A DNA stretch of 64,000 nt from Isoetes taiwanensis (GCA_021234155.1 JAJEKV010000028.1:9684134-9748133); one strand, 5' to 3'; numbered from the stretch's first letter, positions 25,391-38,105 are shown. Notes: generated from the sequence alone by a model not told the origin. Numbers and translations are program-made.

Positions 25391-25607
25391 CTTAAGCCAA
25401 TAAATTGACCATGTAGGAATCGAACCCACAGATAACCATTTGGCCCTCCCTTGCCCGATCAAAATAGAAGAAACCTCTATATTGGGGTCAAGGTTTTGTC
25501 GAATGAGAATAAAAACCAAAAGACGAACAGCAGTAAGAACAAGAAAAAGAAGGGAGGAATGGGAGTTTTGGGGGGGGGGGGAGAGGGGGGGTGGGGGGGT
25601 CTTTAAT

Positions 25608-28600
25608 TTAGAATACCTCATTAGAATTTACATCTTGTATAAGTTCATCTCTTTCTTCAAGTGTTAAAAGCATCCCATCGACATTAATTGTCTCGTCCAC
25701 AATGACAGCTTCTTCTTCAACATCAAGCATCACCTCTAATGTGATGCCAGGGTACATCTCTGTCTCATATGACTCATTGGTTGTGTCTTCTAGCAAGGTA
25801 TTTGTCGATGGCCCTTCCATATTCTCATTCGTGTCATGCAATGATTCATCATCTTGGCCAACATTCACGTTATCATGTTCTCCTGATGTTGTATCTGATG
25901 TGCTTGCGAGTTCCACATCCAAATTATCATATACCCTTCTGGATCTAGGGTTCACATGGACAACATACAACCAATTGGGATCGCCTGTAGGGAAACAAAT
26001 TAGAAAAACTTCCAACAGATTGTAGTATTAGAATCGAAAAATATAATACAAACTTCCAAAAGAAAATATTAAAAGAGAAAAACTATTAAATCCAAACATC
26101 TCACTTGTCGTAGGATGCAAGTACACTTGTTCACACTTCTCAGGATACACATAAGGCTCTTTTTCATCTGGTATAGTCCTTCGTGCGTTTATAGCACAAA
26201 GATCATTATTGTCTCTTCGAACAGTGGCATCCCTCCCGCGTAAAATGACATCATACCACCTAACTTTGAAAATAACTTTTGTAAATTTGGTATAGTCAAG
26301 CTCTATTATCTCCTGTATCTTCCCCACATAATCAATATCGGCATCTACAAAGTTCTTGTCCTTTGCACTTGCTCGACTTGATCTTGTGAACATAGATGAG
26401 ACAATGAGAATCAAATGTGAAAGCGTGATTTGTCCCTTCGACTCTCGATCTGAAAATGTCTTCCATTGTGTATGTATCCATTGTATTTAGTGACCTATCA
26501 ATTGGCATAAGATCAGAGCATACATAAGAATTGAATTAAACTAAGAAAATACTAGCAACCACTAGATATACCTTTTGACTAGCTCCAAATGCGATTTGCT
26601 TCTCTTCGTCACTTATTGGTGTCCCCCTTTTGGCTTCATCCAATATAGTATCCAACAACCACTTAGAAGATATTTTATCGGGTAGTTGTTGTAGCTCGGG
26701 AGGAAATGGGCCCCTATGAGAACGACGCCAATCTTGACGTTGGAGCTCAATGCATTCTCTAGCCTCTTTATATTTTTGCATCCATTTTGTCATACATTGC
26801 TCATTACTTACAATGTAGTCCCTTATTGCTGACATCTCATTGTAGGCCAATGTATAAGTTGTTCCCTTGTTGTATAGCCTACCGTCACACTCATCAGGTG
26901 CTAGAAGCTTCAATTCTTCTTTATCTCTTGAGTTCAGATAAGGACAAACTGCAAATCTACAATCTTGAGCAATCCAACCCTCGGCCATGCTCCCTTCAGG
27001 TCTTGCTAATTGACGAACAAAATCTTTGAGCACCTTCATAAATCGTTCGAGAAAAAACATCCATCGATATGATACTGGACCAGCCCACTCGATATCATCG
27101 ACAAGATGAACAACTAAATGCACTTGGATGTCAAAAAAGCTAGTGGGAAATCGTTTTTCAAATAAGCACAATACTTCAGCTGCTAATTCTCTCATTCCTG
27201 GTAGGTCATTGATGGTAATCTCCCTTAATGACAACCACCTACAACATGGTATAACATGAACATAAGCGAATTATTAACTATGAGAAGGTACAAGTGCTAT
27301 ACCTGCATAGTTTGGCTAGCTTGAAGATGGGTTCACAAATGTTTGAAGGTAGAGTACCTGGTAGAACAATTGGCAAGTACTCCTACATGCAAGAAAGAGT
27401 GAAGTTAAAAACAAACATCAATGAGTATAATAAGTGTGCATAACTTACCTCTAGTAACTTGTGAAAGTCATGTGACTTGAGTCCTTGGAGCTTACCATCC
27501 TTTGTCCAACATTTGCGCATGGAAGATGAGTAACCAGTTGGAGTGCGTAGCGATTTTAACGAAGCACACACCTTTTGATAGTCACCCTTTGTTAGAACCC
27601 ATGGAGGTGGTTTGTTTGATCTCATCCAAGCACATTGTGCAGGCTTGACTTGAAGTTGGTGCGCCCTTGCTCCTTGATGTCTTTCTCTCCGTAATGTGCT
27701 TCCATATTGATTCGACACATTTTTTTATTATGTGCATGGGATCTAATAGGCTCGTGAACTTTAATTCGGTCCAATATGGCAATTGATAAAATCTTGAAAG
27801 CCACTTCATGCCATCAGGAGGATCCATCACAATATCATCAGGTCCTTCACACACCCCCTCATTGAATGCATCAATCCATGCTCTCTCTTCAACATTACTC
27901 CACAACTTAAACCAATCTTTTGAGGTCATTGACTTTTGTGGCACGTTGGTTTCAACTCTTCTTGACCTCAATGGATGATGTTCTGGAAGAAATTTATCGT
28001 GACCCTCAAAAACCATCTTCCTCATTTCTTTGGAGTAACGAGCCGTAACCTTCTCACCACAACGCACACATGCACACTTGCCTTTTGTTTGGAGTCCTAC
28101 ATTTCAATCGTAAGGTCTTAAAATGTTGTATCCGCGACCACGTCAAATTGTAAATGGCTATTTAACCACTTTTGTACATACGGTGAGGCCTGGGTAGTCA
28201 TGCATTGTCCACATCAAAATACCCCTCAAGATGAAGTTTTGTCCCGTAAATTTTGTCCTAGAAGCATCAACCATTGGCACTCCATCCCATAGTTGTAAAA
28301 GCTCATCAACTAACGGAGAAAGGTACACATCAAAATTCGTTGGTTGGGAAGGCCCTTTGTTATATGCACAATCAATGTTAGTCGATTTCAAAAAAATATT
28401 AAATTTATATTAAAGCAAATACCTGGAATGATCATGACCAACATTATGTGGCTACGCTTTTTGGATTCATCTGGCGGAATATTGTAATTTACAAGCATTA
28501 CTGGCCAGGTTGACCAAGAGGCTGCTCGTTGTGAAAATGGATTGAAGCCATCTGTTGCCAACCCCATACGAATGTGCCTAGGTTCAGTTGCAAAATCGGA

Positions 28601-29455
28601 CCATGTCTCCTCTATAAATTTCCATGCCCTAGAATCTGCAGGATAACGCATAATCCCGTCCTTGCTACGGTGGTGTGCATGCCATGTCATGAGAGCAGCC
28701 TTTTCTTTCATTCTAAATATGTGCTTCATCTTTGGAATGATAGGAAAGTAACGTAATACTTTAGCGGGGACTTTATCACTCTGAAATCCATCCTTATACC
28801 TTCCTGATCCACATATGGGGCAACTGGTATAGTCCTTATTATCTTTATAATATAAAATGCATTCATTAGGACACACGTGAATGCTTTCATACTCAAAACC
28901 AAGCGCCTTGATTAGTTTGCGTGCATCTTGCCGACTTTTAGGCATGTTATTTCCTTCTGGCAATAATTTTCCTATAAACCTGCATTCTATATATTAGTAA
29001 ATAATACAAAACTATGAGAATGGATACAAAGGAAGAGAGACGTACTTGAGTATAGTGTCAATAGCTATATTGGATATCTTGTACTGAGCTTGAATGCTGA
29101 GTATTGATAGATTGACTGACAACCGCGATATTGTACAACCTTCATACAATTTTGCTGAAGCCTCCTTCATGATGTATTCATCAACATATTGTGTTGGATA
29201 TTCTTGATCATTATTGTCATTAGTTGCATCGTCATGATGCTCCATATGTGTGTGTGTGTTCACATCTTCCATGAGTTGCTCAAAAGTTGCAAAATCTTCT
29301 ATAAGGTTGCGTGCAGTCTCATCATATGCATTGTCAATAGTAGCTGGTTCATCTCTTGCATTCTCAATTAATGGTGGGTTAGGTCTTTGGCTTGGAATAA
29401 TCACCGGATTTTCCTTTATGATCCTATCTTTCGATGCAAGTTGTTTTGCAGACAT
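25608..29455 (-). pseudogene. CACTA tnp2-type transposase gene, unit 3
   Basis: Best-preserved copy for most exons: N-terminal 29455-29012; tnp2 core 28963-28388; the VDELLQLWDGV exon 28391-28158; central exons 28067-27582 and 27718-27383; DUF4218 27234-26536; DUF4216 26414-26028; acidic tail 26015-25608. Splice signals can be read: TACTCAAG|gtacgt at about 29045, and IIPG|gtattt ... acaaag|GGCCTTCCC around 28430-28355, which rejoins in frame. The central exon has a one-base shift near 27715-27725 (a T run where unit 1 reads IIKNVSESIW), and its ERKTS/GEKDT region is shifted as in unit 2. In trans it may still be close to functional; as read it is broken. Confidence 0.85.
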
Positions 29456-29726
29456 TCGATGCCCATCCTCTCTCTTAAAAAAATAAGACTATTAGTACAT
29501 AATACTAATATGAAACCCAAAGACCAATAAGTTTTTCAATTTATAGTGAATAATTAAGATGTTGCATAGCGATATGAAATCTAACATACATATCAAGCAT
29601 AATACACATTATTCTAAAATTCAAAGTATAAAAGATTTAAAAGACATGACAAGATGTAAGACAATGTCCTTCATTACACTAAAGCTTTAGAATCAAGTTT
29701 AGTTCACAATTGATAATCTTGATTTT

Positions 29727-30857
29727 TCAATCACTAACAAATTGTGGAGGAACATCTGTTCGTATTGGATAATCTAGAATCAACTCTTCACCTTTGAAAA
29801 GACTTCTTATAGCCATCACCATGACAAAACTATGACATTTTCCTGCCATATAAGGTTCTTGGTCATTATTTCTTTCTTCAAACACACAATTCACTAGAGT
29901 TTTATTCCCTCCGCAACTATTGATTAATCCTGCTATATTCCCATGTTCTTCTGGTCGACCATCAATATAGGTCCTTAAATTGTCCTCTTGTACTCCACTC
30001 ATCTCCATGGAAGCAGCATTGTTATTGCACCCATACACCATCATACGGAATGAGTATTGTGTCAATTTCTCCCACTCAGCTGACTTGTAAATAGGACCTC
30101 CATATATCATCAGTGACACCTCCCCATTGTAAGGAACTTTTACATCATTTAGAATGAATAAGCCTCTACCAGCACCAGAAATTGTAGAATCTTTAATCAT
30201 GTATCTATTACCCCAATAAGAGAATATTTGACCTATAGATGGCAATGGCCCTTTATATAATCCAAGACGCCTTCGATCAACTTGCTTTAGCATCCTTTCA
30301 ACATCTAAAGGCATAGATAAATCAGGCACAGAACAAGCTAAAGATGAATTCGTACTTCCCCCCATCATACAGGCACACAATGTATGCATGCGAGTACGAC
30401 ATCTAAACTGACATTGTGCTGAGTCCACCTCATCATCTTCCTCAGGGATATTTCTCCAAACTCCTTTTGAAAAACTAATGTAACATAATTGAGTTACACT
30501 CTGCGATGTGATGTGCTATGTCAAACACCATTATATAGAACTTAAAGGGAATAGAAAATATGAAAGCAAATAAACTTAACCATATACTAACCTGTCCAGA
30601 AGTGGAATGATAGGGCAGGTTATGCTGCTTGCAAAAACTCTCTGGAGCACACCAAGTTGGACCAACTTTGATGATCTGCTATAATCATTGGTATTCGTTC
30701 ATGTCGACCGCAACAATCTCTACACCAACAAGGTGAGAATTGACCTGCATAACTCTCCCTTGGAAGAATTGGTTGTTTCTATTCCTTGTTTACGTAGCTC
30801 ACGAGCCCTCCTCTTCCTCGTAGAGGCAGATAACCCAGCCAGGGGATCGCTTTGCAT
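29727..30857 (-). CDS. SET-domain protein carried by the CACTA element (full copy, three exons proposed)
   Basis: Exon 3 (30500-29727, 258 codons with stop) encodes a Cys-rich stretch (CQFRCRTRMHTLCACMM) and then a SET domain of the lysine methyltransferase fold: GAGRGLFILNDVKVPYNGE near its start, YIDG and GNIAGLINSCGGN in the middle, GEELILDYP near the end. Exon 2 (30675-30592, 28 codons: KVGPTWCAPESFCKQHN) joins in phase through ag/gttagt and gcag signals. Exon 1 would start at ATG 30857 (MQSDPLAGLS, then basic RKRRARELRKQ); its 3' edge is uncertain, because the donors that keep phase leave an intron of only ~50-70 bases. The usual catalytic NHSC motif reads N-S-C without His, so methyltransferase activity is doubtful. 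It lies upstream of the transposase in the same orientation and inside the element ends, so I infer a captured or co-opted gene of the transposon. Confidence 0.75.
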
Positions 30858-30939
30858 GTTGGAGCTGATTCAAGGAAGAAAGAAAGCGCGGATTCAACAG
30901 AGGAAGGCGGCGCTGATGCTGAGAAACGAAGAAATAGAA

Positions 30940-31200
30940 TAATTCAAATATTTTTAGAACGTTAGATTTGTAACGCAAGGGTCAGTTGTAACGCATTTCA
31001 ACATGTAACTTGAAACGCATTTCAAATTTGTAACGCTTTTAAATTGTAACGCATTTCAGAGGATTTGTAACGCGTTTCAAATGCTAAATGTTGTAACGCA
31101 TTTCAAGAAATGAATTTTGTTCTTTGTTACGCGCTACAACTAACTTTGCGTTTCAAAGTTTTAAAGCGTTACTATTAGAGCGTATCAAACCCCCCTAAAT
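30940..31200. repeat. CACTA subterminal repeats (GTAACGCATTTCAA)
   Basis: About eight copies or near-copies of TTGTAACGCATTTCAA, in both full and partial form, fill the ~250 bases inside the CACTA end (for example 30970-31110). Subterminal repeats of 10-20 bp are the usual binding sites of the element's own DNA-binding protein in this superfamily. Confidence 0.8.
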
Positions 31201-31210
31201 TCTATTAGTG
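31188..31210 (-). other. CACTA terminal sequence
   Basis: On the minus strand the element begins CACTAATAGAATTTAGG. The CACTA pentamer, the adjacent subterminal repeats and the transposase pointing away from it define the end. The partner terminus is not visible in the window. Confidence 0.75.
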
Positions 31211-31213
31211 ACA

Positions 31214-31218
31214 AATCA
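31214..31218. other. Target-site duplication AATCA, left
   Basis: Five bases immediately left of the LTR. The same five bases follow the right LTR at 41450-41454. The rejoined empty site reads attagtgacaaatcacttg. Confidence 0.85.
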
Positions 31219-32833
31219 TGTGACGTCCCCTACTCCTTATACGATGCCCACATCGTATTCGAAGGAGGAGCATTCCCCCTGGCAGCTACACTGACAGGGG
31301 CCATCCACCTGACTCCACTCCCATCGGGATGAGCCAGCAAGGGAAGAATGGATGTGTCATTCACCCGTCTTCCATCGGGTCGACCTATCTGCAGAAGCGT
31401 GAATAAACAAACGTGAGCACAACTAACAGTAAACAAATACAAGTACCTCGAGAGGTGAATACAATACAACATCACAGAGATAGCAATACCATAGAAATAA
31501 CATCATCACATAACAGGGGAGATCCTACCCGGGGCTCAGACTCCAGGGGGATGACTGACGGCTAGGGTCTCCAAGGTTCATTGCAGACAGAATTCATGGC
31601 AATGGATTTGGCTGGCATAGAACATGGCTTAGGGTAGTCCACTCCATCCGCCCCTCCCGTGCACACTTTGCAGAGTAGGCTGAAAAGTGTTGGGACTTGA
31701 CCGTAGCCTGCCGGGTGAATAGCCAGAGGTGCTACTACTACTCTTGGGTTGCATCTCCCGGCCCCGATGAGGCAGGAAGAGAGTTGCCTCTCCTCGAGGC
31801 ATCCATGCTCATCCACAGCGGCTAGAGGGCCTTTGCCCGTATTCGACTTGAACTCCTTTGGAAGGTCATATCCACCACCCCACGAGTGTCGAGCTCATGC
31901 CTTGCCCACACGCAGGTGACAAGCCATTAAGCCTAGCCTGCAGAGACCCCGATAGGCCTTACTACCGGAGGGGTCGGTCCGTGATGAGACAAGTTCCTCC
32001 TTATCAACGGCCTAGCCCCTTCACCCACAACAGGCGGGCTCATTGCGCGGGCCGCATATAATTGGGAACTAGTGGTGCTACCTAGGATCATCACGCTACA
32101 TAGCTTTAGGTCTCTACCCCCCTTCCCAATACATGGAGATCACAGAGTGAAATACATACAACATCACAGAACTGAAATAGAGAATATCATCTAATCTATC
32201 TACCTAAACAACAGAGTTAGGTTCCTTAGTTAGGGATTATGATCTCGGGATCTATAAGGCCTCTAGAGTTGATCTAACATACTAAACCAGCCTATTGCCT
32301 TGCCCAAAGGCGGCTTTGCACAAAGAACAACTAGATACACGCTCCTTGACCCGCTCGACCCTCGGAAGGCGTCCATGCTCTCGATCTTGCTGAAGATGGG
32401 CTGCTAATCGATAACTGTTGTGCAAATCCGGCTTTTGAGCTTTCGGCAATGCGGATTGAAGTCCATACTTGGCCGAAATGGCTCAAGAGGACCCTGAACT
32501 CGAGAGAGGAAAGGAGCTCTAGGAAAAACCCTAAAATGCAAAGAGAAGAAAGGTTTAGGGTTTAAGGGGAAAGCCCTTTTATAGAAACCCTTAGGGTTAG
32601 GTTAGATATTGGCCAAGTGGGATTTAGCCATTTGGCAATGGGGTCCATGGGGTTATTAATTGTGTATGTTTATTTAACATGCACAACATTCAATGTTGCC
32701 CCCTAGGTGCAACCCTTGCCCCCTAGGTGCAACCCTATATCGTCTCGCAAGTACATGTCATCGTGTGATGTATGCGGGTGGCGATAATATATAATATACG
32801 TATTCAGGGCGTATATTATGTTGGAACGTCACA
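31219..32833 (-). repeat. 3' LTR (left copy), 1615 bp
   Basis: Starts tgtgacgtcccctactcctt and ends ttggaacgtcaca. It aligns over its whole length with 39851-41449, with few single-base differences but several short block differences (for example 31261-31300, 31670-31740, 32700-32730, where a duplicated ccccctaggtgcaaccc word makes this copy longer). Confidence 0.9.
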
Positions 32834-32846
32834 TTCTCTCCACCTT
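32834..32846 (-). other. Polypurine tract
   Basis: On the minus strand AAGGTGGAGAGAA directly abuts the 3' LTR start, the position and composition expected of the plus-strand primer of reverse transcription. Confidence 0.75.
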
Positions 32847-33729
32847 GACTTGATGCTGTCCTCAGCATCACGCGTCTCCCCACCTTGGAAACCTGCATAT
32901 CCTGCAATCACATTTAATACACATAGGATGTATAGCAAAATTACCCCAAGGTAATATTTAAGTTTTAATTTCTATAACACATCCTTGTTTAATATCATAC
33001 TATGGTAAGGGAGTCTTTCACCCTCTTACTTTATCATCTATTATTATTCACAAAATTTTATAGCTTACACCATTATTATCATTAACATAGTTCCAAAATT
33101 TCCTACTTAAGGTTCCACATCGTTTCCTTACAACACATCGTGACAAAATTATGTGTTGCAAGTCTTTGCGGCGTGACCTTCCTCCCGTAGACTCCCTATT
33201 GGCTGCGAGGGTCCACACTACGCTAGCATACATTTAATTATTATAGATATTGGTTGTTAGGGAACCACCCATTAAATACAATTATATGGATGCAAGGCAT
33301 ATCTCCCGGCATAGGAAGATTATGTTTCTTCCATCATGGCCGTGGAGACAACGCCCTATCATGCCTATATGCCACTCATGCCTACACCTGTAGTTGGCCA
33401 ACGTGGGAGATAGGGTCCTTCCCGTATATGGGGCGTGAAGGGCCCTCCTCGTAGGCATTGACTAGAGGTGCTTTTCCTATCATGCATTCCTGAATGACCT
33501 CTTATCTCTCGAGGTCGTGTACTTCCGTGGGATAGAAGTAGACCTTCTAATCTACCTCCCAACTTGTGCAAGCAAAACCGCGGTCATGCCTACAATGACA
33601 TTACACCACGTCCTAGAGATCACCGTAGTGGTCTCATCATCGGTAACAACGCATGCAACCCATACCTAGCATAGGCTGCATGCGTAAATTAATCTTAGCT
33701 ACACATGAAATTTAATCTAAACTCAAATC

Positions 33730-34340
33730 GACATGCCTGAGCCGATTTCTTGGGTGTCGATGTCGATTACTTCGGTGACGAGCCGACCATTGCATTGCTC
33801 CATGAGTTGCGGGTACTGCTTCTCAAGATCTATTTGTAGTGCCCACATAGCGTCTTCCACTTGTAAGTGTCTCTTTTCTTTGGGTATTGGAGGATTGAGA
33901 TCTTCTTGTCTTCTTATAGGATCGACAAGAAAGACCCTCGAACAATCTCAAGGTGATCGCCCATTGTTTCCGGTAACTTTGGTCTCCGGTACTTCCTGCG
34001 GATTAGGAATGTGTTTCTTTAGGAGACTTACTTGGAAAACACTATGGATCTCTAAGTGTCTTTGGCGGGTCCAACTTATAGGATTGGTTACCTACTCTTT
34101 TGGTTATCCCTGAATTGTCGCCCACCTTGGAGCAAGCTTCTTGCAATTGTCGATGCGAGCTTTAGGCGATCTTTGTATGTCGCCGATGCTGAGCTTCACC
34201 CTAACCGTAGATGGAGAGCTTCATCTATGCAATTGTCGATGCGAGCTTGTCGCTATGCTCTTCTGCCGGCCTCTTGCTGCTAGAGGATATCTTTGTACTT
34301 CCTCCACCAACTGTTGCATGTCGGCTAGCATCCGTTAACG
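33730..34340 (-). pseudogene. Decayed gypsy integrase C-terminus
   Basis: Broken minus-strand frames carry motifs of the region that follows the gypsy integrase core: AARGRQKSIA (compare RQKxYAD), KKLAPRWATIQG, then HSVFQVSLLKKHIPNPQ, matching the usual HPVFHVSLLK pattern. Stops and shifts are frequent. Position next to the 3' LTR fits the Ty3/gypsy gene order. Confidence 0.6.
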
Positions 34341-34344
34341 TCTT

Positions 34345-37200
34345 AAATAAACATTACAGTCTTGGACCCCTGCATGATCCTGCGCTGGACTTCCCTAATG
34401 CATGCAATTATATTAATTACCTTACGGTAATATTCTTATATTAGCATTATAGTAGTATTGGATATATTGCTTCCAATAGTATTATATTTAACTAACTATC
34501 ATATGATAACTTTACGACCTTTAAGATATGTCATCATCGATTATCGATGCCATACTTAGTTTGAAACGTATTTTAATTGTTTATCATATGGCTAGGATTT
34601 ATATCATCGGATCCAAGTGTTGAGCGTATGACTCGCTCGCTACTTGGTTGGTGATGTATCAACCTTACATGTATATACTTTATATTTGCTATACTTATGG
34701 AAAGATAGACAAATTCTTATTATATTTGTCAGGATCCTATGAAAGTTACTTAAATGCCTTTGGAAGGAATTACATCCTTGCGAAGGTTTAACTAAGATTT
34801 TATGTAATTATTATCTTACTTTATCTCGATACTGAGATATCTACACAAGACAAAACTATCTATGCAGCTATTATGAACATATAATTTATCAACAAGGCAT
34901 TAAAGCTTATGATACATGCCATCATGGAGTGCTATCGATGCCCTGCATGATAACATATTTAAGATTATATAATTTATGTAGTTATATGGGGTTGACAACC
35001 CTGAATAATTTAATTAAGAGCTAGGCTACTAGCTCATTCCTAGATCGTGAATGCAAACAATAGATCATGGCGTAAGAAATTTATGCAAAGCCTCTCCCCA
35101 CCTTAGTTGTCGCACCCGCTAAGGCTAGAATACATCTCCCCATTGAGTCGGTGTCGACTAATTTGGAGACGACTTGGCCGTTGCATTGCTTCCATTGATT
35201 CGCTCCCTGCTTTGGTGCAGTTGGTTACCGCATTAATCTTGCATCTTTGAAGGACACATAGACATTAAGCATCTATCCATCTTCGCTCTCTATGTGCTTT
35301 GGCTACTTGCGAAAGGAACTCTATTCTAAGGGTCGACTAATTGGATGGCGATTCAACCCCTAAGATGTAGGTAGGTTCAGTCCTAAGATTGAGCCCCCCA
35401 CTTTCTTCACAAGAAAGTGGTCCTACACCTCAATGTATCCTATCCCTTAATTGATGTTGTCATAACATCTTAGCTATTCTATTTACCTTAAGAGGTTATA
35501 TGCTTCTTACCTAACACATTAATTTACTAGCCTTAGCTAACATATTTAATCATCTATGATGGATGCAGCCATCATGTTTAACATATCTATCCCTAAGCGA
35601 TGAGTTATTGAATTGTTCAGAACAATTCTAAATTGCAAGGTTTTATTATCATGACAATTCTTTTTGCCTCAAGAGACTATGTGATTAATATGTTTCTTAT
35701 TTCTCGATGTGCCTTTCATGTGCTATTTAATTTTATATTCTAAATATCCCCTTTTCTTAGTTATTTACTCTCTTGGAATATTCCTATCAATTGAATTGAT
35801 GTCATCATAACAAGTTGGCGGACTTGTTAGATTACTTCTTTTCATTCGATTGGATTATTCCTTGGAGGTACTAGCTTTATACATGGTCAACAATTATCCT
35901 AGTAATGATTCCTTCTTAGCGAGGTGATGGGTCTCACGAAGTGGTTTCAATATGTTGGATGTCCGTTAACAATCATGTATAATTTTAGTTACTCCTATGC
36001 ATTTCCTTCCCAATCGTTGACGCTTAGCTCAACTTGGGGCAGATCCTTCATGAGAAAATCTAGAAATGCCTTCCACTCCCATTATGGATGTCGTCATCCA
36101 TAAGCCTCAATCTTGCTTTCATGCAGCTCATCCACTCATTTGCCTTCTTGAGGGTAACGTTCTTCGAGTTGCTCGAGACTCCGGGCTCCTCCTCGATGTA
36201 GAGGTCAACTTTCCTCGATGTAGAGGCTTCCCATTGTTGGTGGTTTTGATGGCGTAGTTGACCACTTGAAATCTTCTATGTTACTTCCCAAAAGCCTGAA
36301 GGTGGTTTCGTTGAGAAACATCTTGGCGGCTAAAAGATGCCTCTAGATCCGATCTTATTGTGCCAACTCCATCCTTCGAGTCCTCAGAGCGTGTTGGATG
36401 GACAAGTGTTGAGGATGTTGCTCGCTTCCACGCCTTCAATTGTCCCAAGCATCTCTTTTCTTTGATCTGTTATACTGAGAGAGAGAGAGGAAATAACAAA
36501 GGGAAATATGCATGCAAGTCATATAGCTTACACTATTATGATTACAAATACTATTAAAGCTATTAGGCTCCCTTGGTGTCTCCCCTCGAGGTGCACACGT
36601 ACTCCATGGCGTTGTTGTCGATGTTCCTCCTAGTGCGCTGGTGTTGAAGATCTATATCCTCCTGTTTTATATGTACGGCTTTCGTGCTCGATTGGTAGAC
36701 TCTTTGATATTTTTGAGCTCTCCAATATGCGTCGGCTGCGGCATAACTTATACGCTTCACAATGTCGAAGATCTTTGGAGGCGCCTCTTGAAGTTGTGCA
36801 CAATCCCTTTGGCTAGACTCGTAATTAAGGAGTTGTTCTCTTCATCAGTTGCCTTTCGAATTGTCGATCCTTGTGTTCACGAAGTTGCATGCGAGTTGTC
36901 GTAGCTTTGTGAGGTTCTAGCTGATTCGTCGATTCTTTGGCTCGGTTCTCCTATTCGCTTCTCCATCGAGCTTCTCATCGTACCTGTTTGATCTCCTCAA
37001 TGTGATGGCTTAGACGTTATCACGATCTTCGTTGCTATGCTGCCTTCTAGTTGCACTTGATCACGCTCCACCGATAATGCTATCATCTCCCTGTTGTCGC
37101 CGAACATGAACTTAGGAGATGTTATGTTGATACTGCCTCTATCCTGTTCGACTGGTGCTGTTGTCGAGGTGCTGGGTAGGAGCGCACTCGTTGTTTTCCC
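34345..37200 (-). other. Retrotransposon interior, no intact gene
   Basis: Expected location of integrase and RT/RNase H, but I recognise no catalytic motif. A stretch coding KQCNGQVVSKLVDTDSMGR (about 35125-35180) is a diverged repeat of MEQCNGRLVTEVIDIDTQE (about 33740-33800), so part of the interior is internally duplicated. A GA microsatellite lies at 36477-36492. Confidence 0.4.
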
Positions 37201-37417
37201 TCTGATTTCCATCCAGTGTCGTGGATCGCTATGAACTCCTCTGTGGGTAACTCTTGTTGTGCCATCATCTGCCTGATGCCGGTGTAGGCTTCTATGTCCG
37301 TCGATGTCTGGCCAGTGTACGTCTGAGCCTCCCTTATGCTGATGTGAAATTCCTACGTTTCCTGGTCGATGAAGTCATCGAGGTCCAGTTGTTGACGTAG
37401 GAGATGTAGGAGCTCGT

Positions 37418-38105
37418 TTATCCTGTAGCCCTTGTCCCTGCACTCTGGTGGGGAGGAGGGGGTTCTTGATGTCGTGCAGGCTCAGGTACGGTTCCTTGGA
37501 TGATTACCGGGGTTAAGCTTGTGATGCCTAGCCCAAGTGGTGAAGTTGTCTGCGTGGTTCTCAGCCCCTCTTCAAAGCTTTGAAGTTCCTGCTCCGCTTG
37601 CTGCCTTTCTTGTGCCGGGTCGACGTCACTGATGTCCTCTCTGCCCGACCCACATCCTTCATCTTCCTCCTGCTTTGCCCCCTCGTACTCGAGAAACATC
37701 TGCTCTTCTTCACCTGCTGCCATGGCCATATGCTCGAGCCCTAGGGGTTGGGCAGATGGCTCTCCTATCTGGGTTTGGGCTCTATGGAATAGAAAAATTG
37801 CTACAGCTACGGACATATAATTGGGCAAGCGGCTGGCCGTATTTTCTAAGTATTTGTCTATCTTAAGGCTGTCCTAAAGTATCCTATGCAAGGGGGAAGT
37901 TCTACTAGAGAAGGACCTATCTTTGCATGGAACTCAGCCATAATGTCCTGGTAAAATAGGGAATAGCATTGATGGTTGCCATGATGCTAGAGCTGCTGGG
38001 GATATCAAACAGATGAAGGAGCGCCTCTGGGAGCTGAAAAATCGGCTTGGAGCGAGGAGCAAAGGTGTAGGATGCAAATGAGGGTTGTGGTCTACTTATA
38101 CGCAA
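37418..38105 (-). pseudogene. Gag-like ORFs of the LTR element
   Basis: Two consecutive minus-strand ORFs (38105-37917 and 37828-37418) lie downstream of the leader hairpins, where gag should be. The second is Glu/Gln-rich (EEEQMFLEYEG, PAQERQQAEQELQSFEEG) with a Pro-rich C-terminus and no CCHC knuckle. I do not recognise the family, so assignment rests on position only. Confidence 0.4.

Larger units (their letters stand above)
21806..31210 (-). mobile_element. Tandem unit 3: CACTA transposon with its intact right terminus
   Basis: Third unit, the only one that runs through the complete SET gene into a true CACTA end. The minus strand starts CACTAATAGAATTTAGG at 31210. Inside the end lies a subterminal repeat region, then the SET gene, the transposase gene and the satellite array. 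The base triplet outside the end is ACA; the matching 3-bp duplication at the other end was not found, since the left terminus is not identified. Confidence 0.85.

Noticed and set aside
30688-30942. Plus-strand ORF of 84 codons over the SET gene 5' end
   Set aside because: It is antisense to exon 1 of the SET gene and has no recognisable domain.
36066-36904. Short plus-strand ORFs inside the LTR retrotransposon
   Set aside because: The element is on the minus strand (PBS, PPT); these frames are short, without motifs, and overlap degraded coding sequence of the other strand.
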